Source of the DNA: Paralichthys olivaceus
Taxonomy: Eukaryota; Chordata; Actinopteri; Pleuronectiformes; Paralichthyidae
Direction: 5' to 3'
Assembly: GCF_024713975.1 (NCBI RefSeq)
Contig: NC_091102.1
Location: 12,901,001 to 12,965,000 of the forward strand
DNA: 64,000 nucleotides
In this document: positions 1-11,900 of the stretch, piece after piece
How positions within the stretch are numbered: position 1 is the stretch's first letter
How the letters are laid out: the number at the start of each line of letters is the position of its first letter
The notes under the pieces: model-generated
Database searches by the model: none
The model's input: only the letters and a program-made list of their open reading frames with translations
Told to the model about the DNA's origin: nothing
Translations under genes and position numbers: made by a program

Positions 1-490
1 TCAGAAAATAAAATATAAGATAAGATTTTTAAAACCAAAATAACAATAAATGATATGATACAAATATAATAACAGTCAAAAAAGGGGGTTAAAGCCTATA
101 TTGTTATTGTATATTGTTTATTCTCTCTCTATTTTGAATATCTTGTAAATACATATATTATATAGACACTGTTCCACAATGGAACCATATTCATGTAAGG
201 TCAAGTTTGTAATTCAGGGTTTTTCAGGCTTTCAAACAATTCTTGGCCTACAACCACGTTCACTGATAAGTGGCTGACTGCCCACACAACAGTGTTTTTG
301 ATATAACCCTTAACCTGCTGGCTTTTTATATTCAGTTTATAAAGAGATTCTTGAGTCATCACATTCAATAGATCCTTTATATTTTTATATACATTTTTTC
401 ATCAAGGCTTTTAGAGACATAGACTTTCAGACATGTTAAATGTTAATGGTTTAAAGTCTTTGTCATGTCATTTTAATTTGTTGTCCACAG

Positions 491-3400
491 GGAGACCTGG
501 GCCTGCCTGGGAAGTCGGGCCCTCCTGGTGCTGATGGTGAACAAGGACCAAAGGTAACTTTCAAATTATAACTTGCAGAAGACATTTTCCAAAAATAAAG
601 GTTGTAGTTAATTTAAAAACGGAATCACTGGTCTGAGTCTTTGCTCTGCAGGGTGAAGGAGGAAATCCTGGACAACCAGGACCACCAGGAGAAAAAGGAA
701 CTCCGGTACAGAAGAGGGTTTTTTTCTTCGTTAGAATAATATAATCATACTGTTGTTGCTACAAGTTGTTGCTACAAAGCTCTGAAATAAAAACTCATCT
801 CCCACAGGGGCGTGAGGGCTTACCTGGCCCTAAAGGCGAAGAGGTATCTGAAGCACTTCTTATTTTATGAAGAAAATAATAGTAAATTGAGCATTTGTCA
901 TAGTTTGTTATAAATTACTTTAAAATAAATGTTAACAGGGAAGAAGAGGAAACTCTGGAGCAAAGGGAGTATCAGGAACTGATGGGCTTAAAGGAGAGAA
1001 GGTAAGTTTAGAGCTCTTGTATACGTATTTTACTATATGTCATCGGTGCATAATTGTTACATTTTGGATTACATTTGTTGTATTGTGAGGAATTTTAAAA
1101 CCCAGAGGGGAATTAGCAAGAAATATAACGCAGAAGAATTTCATCTCAACTATGACTTCACTCACTGTTTTTTTTTTTTTTAAACAAGCGTGTAGAGAAC
1201 ATGAAATAAACTCTGACAAATCACAGTGGATTCTGTTGATTTAACCAGAGGTTTCAACAGAATGAGACAAGTCCCACAAGTTTCAAATATCTCGACAGAC
1301 TGCAAGCCTTCCAGAGGAATATCAGTAACACTCGCAGGCTCAGAAAAATTTGCTTCTGTGCTGCTATAGGATATTTACTAACCACATTCTGAGGATTGTC
1401 CGATATGCCTCTCAGTTCCTGTTTGTGTTTTGTATACATTAGCTGATGATTAATGTTGTGGTGCAAATCCTGACACGCTCATTTATTTTCGAGGGAGAAC
1501 GAGGTCCGCAGGGAGGCAGAGGTCGGCCGGGGGAAGACGGACTGAAGGGCGCAAAGGTGAGGGAATCATGCTGTGGGTGGATTTTGGTGGACGGATGACT
1601 CAGCAGCTTCCTAAAAACGCAGCAAGACTTCTTACGCCTCCAGTACCAAAGTTATGTCTTCTTGTACTGGGTATCCAGCCAATATAGCCTGAGCTCAGTC
1701 TGTTATCATTAAAACACATGTTCCAGGGAAATAATTATTGTGCCAAATTCACAGTAATTCTGTGTGGGCTGGGGAATGGTGATGTCCAGTAATAATGTTT
1801 TTTCTGTTACTGTCTCTCTTCCAGGGAGACCAAGGACTACCAGGGCCGAGGGGTCATTCCGGAGATTCAGGGCCCCCTGGAACAAATGTGTGTTGTTTAA
1901 TCATCTACTTCTAATTGTTGCTCTTGTTCTGAGTGTATTCTTAACCAAATCTGCGTGAGAAACAAACAGACAATACAGATCATCCTATGTGCAGGGCACC
2001 AGGGGAAATCCAGGAGATCCTGGACCAAGTGGGGACTCAGGACCCTCTGGACCAAAGGTGGGTAAAGAGTTCAACATCCGTCATCGTCAAATTCTCCATA
2101 AGAAATTTGGTCAATAAATACTTTTTTTTCTCTGAAGGGAGACATGGGAAGACAAGGATTCAGCTATCCTGGACCTAGAGGAACCACTGTATGGTTTTCT
2201 GTTTACCTCTTGATATTCCTTCATGTGGCTTTTAAGTCTTTATTTGAGTCTAAACTCTTCTCCAGGGAGACAGAGGTGATCCAGGCAACATAGGACCCAG
2301 GGGAGGAAGAGGAGAATGTGGTGCCAAAGGAGATCCTGGAGACAAAGGACTACACGGAGAGCCTGTAAGACTGAAAAAACATACTTATGTACAAGTAAAT
2401 TAACAAACTTATGTAGTGAGAAAAAAGAATTCTTGTATGCAGAATTAAATTGTGAAGTTACCGGACATTACCAGCTGCAGTTTCTGATTTGAACACAAAA
2501 GACAGTCCCAAGAGAAGAGATCATGTGACATCAGCAGTTCTGGTGGAGTGTGATGCATCTTGATGTCATTGTGTAACTCATAAGCAACATTAATGTAGCA
2601 TTGAGTTAAACAGAGGCCAGTATCCATTTAAAAAAACAACTTCAATCTAATATGTAGTTGTATGCTGAAAAAAACAGTTAGTTCTAGTGAAAAATGTTTC
2701 TTCTCCAGGGAGAACCCGGTCAGACTGGTGAGCCAGGAGAACGAGGACCCCGAGGAGATAATGGAACTGATGTAAGCAACAGTAGATTTGCTCAACTAAT
2801 TACTTCACCATGCATGCATATTTTGGGATTCAATTGCATTGCTCTCTTTGTGTGTGTGCAGGGGGACCCAGGACCACTGGGTGACCCTGGACTTACTGTG
2901 AGTAAACATTATGGCTTTGTTAATGCTACATTATCTAAACTTTCCTAGTTGTATGGCGCCTAACTTGCATACTTGTCACTGCAGGACTGTGATGTCATGA
3001 CTTACATCAGAGAGACGTGCGGTTGTTGTGGTAAGCAAACACCACCACCACTTTGCACACATGCATTGTGAGTGCTAAGTTAATGAATCAAATGCAGCTT
3101 TATTGTCGGTATCTTTCAATGTTGTAAATCCTTTCTGTTGTGTTTTGTCTCAGACTGTGAGAAGCACTGTGGAGCTCTGGACATTGTATTTGTTATCGAT
3201 AGCTCAGAGAGTGTCGGGCTGACAAACTTCACCATGGAAAAGAACTTTGTTATCAGCACCATCAACAGACTGGGCTCCATGGCCAGCGACCCTGTGTCAC
3301 CGACCGGTACGGCTGAGCAAATGCAAAGCAATGATGTCACCTGTGAATCCGCAGACAGAGTTTCAAATGACACAAAGTAGAGTCTGCCATAAAAGATGAA

Positions 3401-5305
3401 CGATTTCCAAAGATCGAATCACTTAATCCACCACTGAATTAACAGTTAAATCCAACAATATTAGGAAAGGTGCCTCTGTTGGCCCAGTACTCTTCATTGA
3501 CACAGACTCTACAGTAACGACAAAGTACAGAATGTAACAGTTATTTTCAGCCATCATGTTAAAAATTCTTTAAGTTTACTGGAAAATCTTATAATGTGAA
3601 TTTACAATGTAAAATAGTACAGGGCACACCTCCGCCAAGGCCTAACAACTTCCTTAAATTCAATCAAGCCACACCAAAGTCCCATCTTTCGATCAAGTTT
3701 TGTGGAGATTGGATCAGTTGTTTTTGCATAATCCTGCTGACAAACCAATGAACCAAACAACCACTAACCACAAACAGGGGCAAACACATGATCTCCTTGG
3801 TGGAGGTAATAACTACACTGTAAACTCACATTCAGACTGACTGGAACACAAAGCCAAGACAACAGAAATGTTCTCTGGAAAAACCTCTCATCCAAAACCT
3901 GCATGGTAAACATAACGACTCACAACAGAAGTTGCATAGGTTAAAGTATTTTCATTTAATTTGTTAACAATTGTAAAAATGTAAGGATAGCTAGCCTTTT
4001 TCTTTTAAATCCAAAATCATTAACTTGTCTGCCTCCTCCAGGTACAAGAGTGGGAGTTGTACAGTTCAGTCACAAAGGGACCTTTGAGGCCATTCATCTC
4101 AATGACCCAAACATAAACTCTATGTCTGCCTTCAAAACTGCGGTGAAGAATCTAAAGTGGATTGCTGGGGGAACCTTCACACCGTCGGCTCTCAAGTTTG
4201 CCTATGATACCCTCATCAAGGACAGCAAGAGGGCCCGAGCCAAAGTATCCGTGGTGGTGATCACAGATGGTCGCTTTGACCCGCAGGACGATGAGGATCT
4301 GCTGCCGTACCTTTGTGATGACGCCAGTGTGGTGGTAAATGCCATTGGAGTTGGTGACATGTTTAAAAAGGAGCAGGATGATGAGATCCTTGGGTCGATT
4401 GCATGCGGAAAGAAGGAACGGGTAATGGAGATGAATCAGTACGTTGACTTGGTGGCTGAAGATTTTCTAGAAACAATGGAAAATGTACTCTGTCCAGGTA
4501 AGCCTGATCCACTAAACTCAGCAGGATGATGAAACTGGTCCTTCTGATTCATTTGGCTAACCCATGTCCATGTGATTTCCATTCCAGAGCCAGTCATTGT
4601 GTGCCCTGATCTCCCCTGCAAAAGTAGTAAGTGTTGGTCATAGTTTAATTCTATGTTCAGTGTCTTCATGGAGTGTAGCTTTTTCTTCTTCTTTTCTTTA
4701 TAGAACCTGAAGTAGCGAAGTGTGTCGGACGACCAGTAGATTTGGTGTTTCTACTCGATGGCTCAGAGCGACTTGGGGTGGAGAACTTCAGGCATGTCCG
4801 TGAATTTGTGCAGAAAGTGTCCGAAAGACTAGGACTCGCTGAGAGCAAGACTGATCGTAGGCGAGCCCGCTTGGCACTAATGGAGTTTGGCAGGGAGAAT
4901 GAGAACCATTTGGCCTTCCGTCTCACGCACAACCCAGCCGTCATCGCTGACGGCATCGCACGTTTGCCTTATCTGGATTCTTCCTCATCCGTGGGGCCTG
5001 CCATCATCCACGCCATCGACAAGGTCTTGGGTAAAGGAAATGCTCGCCACACACGGCGAAATGCAGAGGTTTCATTTGTTTTCATTACGGACGGCGTCAC
5101 TGAAACCACCAACCTGGAGGAGGCGGTTAGTGCGATGCGTGGGGCACAAGTCGTCTCCACAGTGATAGCTTCTGGAAGTGACGTTGACCAAGAAGTCCTA
5201 ATGAAGCTGGCTATGGGTGACCGGGATGCCATCTTTGAAGGAAAGGACTTCTCTGACGTATCCCAATCTGGGTTATTTGACCGTTTTATGCAGTGGGTAT
5301 GTTAA
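491..5305 (+). CDS. col6a2: Collagen VI alpha-2 chain, 3' part (partial, 5' end outside the window)
   Basis: This encodes a chain of the extracellular microfibrillar collagen VI heterotrimer. Sixteen exons are visible: 491-553, 652-705, 808-843, 939-1001, 1494-1556, 1825-1887, 1995-2057, 2138-2188, 2266-2364, 2709-2771, 2862-2897, 2985-3030, 3154-3306, 4042-4497, 4588-4626, 4704-5305. They give 649 residues. The first eleven are Gly-X-Y exons of 36, 51, 54, 63 or 99 bases, each starting with a Gly codon, as in fibril-type collagen genes. The helix contains a Cys (GRGECGAKG) and RGD tripeptides in exons 2266-2364 and 2709-2771. A Cys cluster ([16 protein letters not shown]) joins the helix to VWA domain C1, with MIDAS-like DSSES and VVITDGR. 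VWA C2 follows, starting [14 protein letters not shown]. The Cys junction and C1/C2 order match vertebrate COL6A2 rather than COL6A1. It converges with xrcc5. The 735-bp intron at 3307-4041 carries a repeat copy. Confidence 0.95.
3620..3812. repeat. Dispersed short repeat, family A copy 1 (col6a2 intron)
   Basis: The copy has imperfect terminal inverted repeats: acctccgccaagg at 3628-3640 and the inverse of acctccaccaagg at 3795-3807, with 12 of 13 bases matching. The inside shares blocks such as ttaaattcaatca and aatcctgctgacaaac with copies near 10.4-10.8 kb and 30.0-30.3 kb. The inverted ends suggest a non-autonomous DNA element. I recall similar sequence being common in fish genomes, but a repeat library would have to name it. 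Confidence 0.7.
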
Positions 5306-5521
5306 AGAACGACCATGCTCATGTGGACATGAATATCATGCTGGTGCTACGGCTGTTAATCTAGCATTTTTCAAGAGGAGATACGTTTACTATGATTCTA
5401 CTATGCACTGTACAATTTCCAAATGATATCACTGCAACTGTATTTATCCTCGGTATTTTGTTATACAAATACACAGTACGAGTTGAGCATTTTTCAAAGG
5501 TTAACTTTACTGATCAAAGAT

Positions 5522-5527
5522 ATTAAA
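5522..5527 (+). terminator. Possible col6a2 polyadenylation signal (ATTAAA)
   Basis: An ATTAAA variant signal lies about 220 bases after the col6a2 stop codon. No canonical AATAAA was seen on the plus strand between the stop and the end of xrcc5, so this is the best candidate. The assignment is inference. Confidence 0.35.
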
Positions 5528-5769
5528 CTAAGTAAAAAATTAGGGAGGCTGAGTACAGGGTCATTCAAGAAGTGATTTCTTCTGTAACGTCATCAGTTTT
5601 CCTAATGCACATAAATCTTGACATTTAAACCACTCACTGTGTTCATTATTATTGCGTATTACAAAGGAATTACAAGACATTCATTAACTTGACAGAGACT
5701 GACATCTCAGACTAAACATATCTAAACCCTCAACATAGTTTTTGTAAATTGTAAAGACAAGATAAGCCT

Positions 5770-5775
5770 TTTATT
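5770..5775 (-). terminator. Possible xrcc5 polyadenylation signal (AATAAA, minus strand)
   Basis: TTTATT on the plus strand reads AATAAA on the minus strand, about 210 bases beyond the xrcc5 stop codon at 5983-5985. Position and strand fit an xrcc5 3' UTR end. Confidence 0.45.
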
Positions 5776-5982
5776 ACAGTACTAGTGTAAACTTTACCTC
5801 TGTCCAATCCTGTTCTTTGCAGCATTGCATGCAGATACTCAAAATCACCAGTTGGAAAGTATCACCAAGTGGGAGGCAGAACAATGGATGGCTTCACTGG
5901 TTTGATTTGGTCACGATAAAAGATTGCATTCTTCTCATTTCTCCCTACATGTCCGCAATGGGAGAGGCTGCAGTCTCACGTC

Positions 5983-8900
5983 TTACATCATGTCCAGCTG
6001 CACAGGAAGAGGGGAGAGACCAGAGAGTTTAGTTCAGAGGTCTCAATAGGACAGGAAACATGAGATACACACTGCGGCAGATCCTGCAAATATACTCCTG
6101 TCCCCAAATAGCTTTAACATGAGTTTGGGGCACATCAGTTAAATATTTAAAACCTGAAAAGGGTTCTCACAGAAAATAGCCACACTGATACTCACCAAGT
6201 CATCAACATCTCCTGTATCTTCAACTGGTGGTGCAGCCGTCTCCCCTTTCTTTTCCTCTGCAACCAGAAACTAAGAACAAAGTACGAATCAGTCAGCAAG
6301 AATAATGTCTCAAGATCATCTTACTTGAAAATGGTTCAATCGCTCGCTCATCAACAGCTCACAGAGGTTAAAATGGGAGTTTTATCTTGAGTCACCTGAT
6401 TCGCCTCGCTTTTGGACACAGTGCTTCCCTCAACCTCGTCCTTGCTGATTAGAGTTAAGGAATCTGTTAAACAGGAATAATTAACTGCTTTGGGACACTT
6501 GTGTTTCAAGGCATTTTAAGGAACAGTCAGCAACCGTTTTCGCGTTATTCACTTATTTTGCAAGAGTGTCAAGAAACTTCACAAACATTCCATCGCACCT
6601 CAAGGAAGGAATGATTTGTGAGAGAATGAGAGGAATCCTGCAGTCGCGTGTAAAGAGGCTTATCATACCTTGAGCAAGCAGGTCCCAGAAGACCTCAAGC
6701 CCTCTGTTTGGGATGCTCCCTTTCAAGGACTGGAGGTAACTGTTGTAGAGATCAGCATTTCCCAGCTGAATTACGAAATAGATGAAACACTCAAAATCCA
6801 TTTATGATTCTCCTAAAAAGCTCACATCTACATGCAGGCAGATAACAACACTCGTATAAGAACCGGCTTCAGTTCAAACTGTGAGAAATAAAACAGACAT
6901 GTCGTAATCTTCTCATGTTGACTCTCTTTGCTGTCTTCTATCTAAAGTTATTTCAAACAGACAGTAAAACAGAAACCCCCACATCACCATGAATTTCCCA
7001 AATGGAAGATAGTGAATGTTTATTTACCTTAACAGACTGCTCTCGAAAAGCCTGGATACAGGTGATGCTTTTCATGTAGTATTGTGTGTTCTTGTTGCCA
7101 AGCAACTGGTCTATCCTGTGTTTGAGTTGCTGACAGACTGGAAAGGAAACAGGGGTCAGCACAAGCAAACAAAGAGAAACACCCACAACTAGGGATGAAT
7201 GTGAGTCATGATGGTTTATAACACAAGTAGGGAAAAAAAACAGCCCAGTTCATGAGAAAATAAAAGTGATGGAGCTCACCCTCTCCGAATGGAAGACTCT
7301 TCTTCTTGATCAGTGTGCAGAAGTCTCGAGCTGGATCGACACTTCCCACCTGGTGAAATATTTAATATAATTCAAGGTCGAGTTGAAATAGAACCTTCAA
7401 GTGTGCCTGTTGAAACAAGTGGTGAAACACTTAATTTGAAAAAGCGGATTTTTAAGGGAAGGGTTATCTTTCCCTAAATCTTACTGAAGTAACAGAGCCT
7501 TCAGCAATGTCCACCAGATTATACTCCTCCTCCTCTTCTTCTTCTCCTTTCGCTTTCTTGGCATCCAGCTTGTCTGTGCTGTAAATCACATGGAGGTCAG
7601 TTAGAACACAGGACCTATTTTCAGAAACTAATATTTTTATAATGATAAAAACCTCAACCCCACATGCAATCAGTGTTAAAATCAGAGTGACAAACAGCCT
7701 TTTCCATTTTGAGACCACACTGAAAAAACTTACTCTTTGCCAAAAATCTGAGCACTCGTCTTTAGCTTCTTTTTCTTCTCCACTTCTGTGAGGGGAAACT
7801 TCTTCTTCATCTCTTCCAGTGGAGCTTGGCAGCGTTTGCTGATGACCTCAGGGCGTTCGAGAACAGCCTTCAACCACGGCTCCATAGGAGGAAGGGGGGT
7901 GCCAGGGCTTACTCCTCTGTGATGCAGGCACTGAAAGAAGATTTAATCAAGGAAGTGAGACAGGAGATAACTGGTTGCATATAAACAGCTGCTAGCTGGT
8001 GAAGCTTTAGTCAGGCGGTTATAGGCCATTTTTCATCCCTGAGACTTTTAACAGCAGTGTTGTCTGTGTGAAAAACAAACTGTGTTGCTGTACCTGAAAG
8101 TGCCTCTGGAACGCAGGGTTGGGAATGTGGTGGACCTTGAACATGTCCTTTTTCTCTCCATTCTCATCCTCCTCTACCAACATCATGGAGTCAATGAGAG
8201 AGTCCATAGCCGACAGCTGAGTGTCTGTAGTAAATCACATGTCAGTCAACAGTCCAGTCCAGTCTGGTCCTATCACTACAACTCTCACTGCAGTCTTCAG
8301 ATGTATGTACCTCTTAACACAGATACACAGTGTGAGTAATGCATACCATCAAAATATGTTAATGTTATGTTGATATATTATAAAAATAGGACATTTGAAA
8401 TGGAAATGTTCTTTTCACTCCACAACGTTTATATGACAGCTGACTCCAAGTAATTTTTCAGTTCTAGATTTTATATACAGTATACAACATGTATATCATC
8501 AGTAAATATAATGTGTAGTGAATAGGAAAGAGGCCTCTGACTTTTAAATAAATGTTTTGGCATATCTAGTTATTTTACTTTTAATACCTAAAAGTTAACG
8601 TTTTCCTGTCAAGACTTGTGTACTTTTACATAAGTCCAACTTTAAATACAGGATGTTTCCTAACAATGGCCTTTTTTTTTTACTGTGTTGCTGTACTGGT
8701 ACTTAGAAAAATTTGGGTTTGCAGTTCTGAATCTGTGTCAGATGAAGCCGAGCAAAGTAACAGCAGCTGCGTGTCAACATGATGATGTGTGCCATCTACA
8801 GGCAACCAAAGTAGTGTTATGATACTGCAGCAGCTTTCACGTCCTCTGCCTGTGGGAGGAAACATGAATGTGCTTACACAAGTTGGTCTGAACAGCTGTT

Positions 8901-11900
8901 GTGTGAGAAAAGAATTTACATCGGCTGTGAGGATGAACCATTGGAAACCTCGAACTCCTCCATCATATGTAGCACTGACCGTGAACTTGAAGCAAGAGGT
9001 ACAACTTTGAATAAACATGACGTGAACAAACGGTACCTGACGGTGTGAACTTTTTGTTGTTTTCAAGAGAGGGGAATGTAAAATGTCTGAGGTCTTCTGC
9101 GAAGGGCATCTGGAAGTACAGCAGACACTACGGGGGGCGAGAGATGGAATGTTAGCTCTGTGCTATTTAACACAGACTCATTGAATTAACTTGAAAGGGG
9201 TTTAGGAGTCTGGTATCTCACCTGATGGTCTTGCTTAATACAAGGGAATGCTGCCCCTATTTGAGGGTTGCAGCGTCTATCATAGGCGTAACGCACAATG
9301 GCCACCATTTTAAGCTCATCCAGCGCCTGGATGACGGCCGACAGCGCCACTCCTGCGTGCTGTTCAGAAAGTGTAGAAATAGACACAATCACGACATCAT
9401 CAACATTATACTCACAAGCAGTACATCCAGTTCTGTGTTCTCACCTCATCATCTCTGCCAGCAAAAATCTTGATGACCTGACTTCCCATGAACTGATGAT
9501 GATGTATCTGCGGTATGCAGATGGTAAAAACAACCCAATGTCAATAAACATAATCTGCTCAAGTTTAGACCACATTTGTTACTTGAATACTTTTTAAGAT
9601 GTCACTTTCAATCACGCTGATGTAAAAAGTACAATACCATGTTCTGTTTGGTGAAGCCTAGAACAGCAAAGCATTTCCCATCATGCTTGTACTTCATCTG
9701 GTCTTGATCCACTTTGGAGAAGGGAACAATGTCACTTCCATAACAAAAACCTGTGAACAGAAAATAAGTGAATTAAAATAATGAATTCATTCACTCATTG
9801 TGTGATGTCACTGTGGTGAAGCAACAACATGAGCATGCTGTAAAGCCCCCTGCAACTGCCAGACACTGACCTCTTATTAACAGAAAACAATACATCAAAA
9901 ATAAATTCCATAAATCAAAACTAAATCTGCAACGCTTCTGTCATGCACATTGACGATTGCCGGTGGCAGCTCTCTGTCTCTATGTTTGTCTCTCTGTGGC
10001 AGAGGTGTCTGCTGAGTGACCTCCACAGAGCACACGGATGTCAAACAACTTTCTCACCTTGAATGGTGTCATCCTTTGGCACCTCAGTCTCGTTGTCATC
10101 ATCCAGACAGTAGACCGTCTCTCGCTTCACGTCCTCTGTCTGGTTGGTCTGAGCATCAACTGTAAACCATATCTTCTTCAGCTTCTCGTCTGTCACCTGA
10201 TGGGCATGATAAGAGGTATTAGAGGATGAGGAAAACCTTGGCTTCACTGACAAGGTTATGTAACTAATATTGATGAGCTATTGTCTGTGTTTTTATGATG
10301 AACTGTAAGGTGAATTTGTCCAGCACTGTATTTTGTTGTGAGGGTGTCACAAACTGATTTTCTTTTTAAACAAAACGGCTAGAATTGCACTGAGTAGAGC
10401 ACATATCTATACCAAAGCCGAACAGTCCCCTTAAATTCAATTAAACCTTATAACCAAGGTCACAATACATTTCTCAGAGGCTGAAAAAGCCTTCACTCTT
10501 TATGAAACCACATTTAAATCCAATAGATCTTTAATGTTATTTGGATCCACACCAAATTGCCCATTTGATGCCAGTCCCCAGATGTCCTTTTTTCCATCAA
10601 GATCCATTAAAATATTCTCTGGGAAATCTGTGTCAAATGTTAAGAAGTCAATAAAGATAGGCAGATCCCAGGATCTCAAGTTCTTTCTTGGCTCATGTCT
10701 CATCCTTCCACCAAGTTTCGTGAAAATAAGTTCAGTAGTGTTTAATCCTGCTGACATACAAACGGACAGGGGCGAAAACATAACCTCCTTGACGGAGGTA
10801 AGAAAGCATAATCCAATTTCCTGTGTATATGCAGTTTATTATTCAGCACTTCCTCAGTAGCCAATGAGAACTGATCTTTCAGTCCAGCTATGTAATAAAG
10901 CTCTGGTATATACTGTATTAATCCAGTACACTTCACTTAAACTTACTGCTTTGTATCCGACTATACGGATCGACAGGGAGCTGCCGATTGTCAGCTGACA
11001 GGGCCAGGCCATCGGTCTCCTCTCGATTCGCTTGAACATAGACAGCTGCTCGATTGCATTCCTACAACAATGGAAAACCCGACAGAAACCAGACTCACAA
11101 GACTTACAACAAGACTTCATATAAATATATATGTGTGTCTGTGTGTGTGTCTGTGTGTGTGTGCAGTAGATGGGTGATTCAGAGACAGAAATTATCATGC
11201 AGTGTTCAATAAGAGTCTTCTGACCTGAATGTATAAATTTCATCCATGCCCTCGTCTTCATCCAGACTCAGCATGATGTGTTTCATTATGTCAAGGCTAT
11301 TCTTCTGTTCCCCGGACAGACCTTTGCCACTACCTGCGTGACCAGGGCCTGTTCTGTCCCCATCCCCTCGTCCACCCTCCTCCTCGTCGTTTTCCTTCGC
11401 AGGGAAAGGCAGACTGCAAAAGCAAATGATCACAGTCAAAGTCAGAAAATAAAATAAATGGCATACAGTTTCATAAAAGTGACAAAATGTCAGATATCTG
11501 TTTAACATCGAAAGCTTTGATAAGAAAACACATTTTATTCAGAGTGACTTCTGATAGGTGTACAGGGAGTTTTAGGCCAATCAAGATAAACGTACAAATG
11601 TTTGAAGATATAAAATAAAATATCAAATCAAATTAAATCTCTGCTGTTAGTCATTTTACAACAGAAAAAAAATGTATTAGCAGATTTACCTCAAATAGCC
11701 TGATTGTATCACACACAGTAATTATTATTAATTCATATTAATAATAATAACACCTTGTTAAGACAGTAAGTTTGAACCTTACAAGAACTGTAAAGTGACG
11801 CCAGCTTTTTTCAGATTTTCTATAATGACATCCAGGTGGTCTGCACTGGCTGGGGAGCTGAGGTCAGTCAGGAAGACGATGTTGAGACGATCACACTTCT

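Larger units (their letters stand above)
5306..5982. other. Convergent 3' UTR region between col6a2 and xrcc5
   Basis: This AT-rich stretch separates two tail-to-tail genes. It should hold both 3' UTRs. I see no coding exon in it, only a candidate polyadenylation signal for each strand (plus at 5522, minus at 5770). Confidence 0.6.

Noticed and set aside
3601..3812. CRISPR-like or prokaryotic mobile signal in repeated blocks
   Set aside because: The repeats are dispersed in eukaryotic introns without regular spacers; the whole window is vertebrate DNA.
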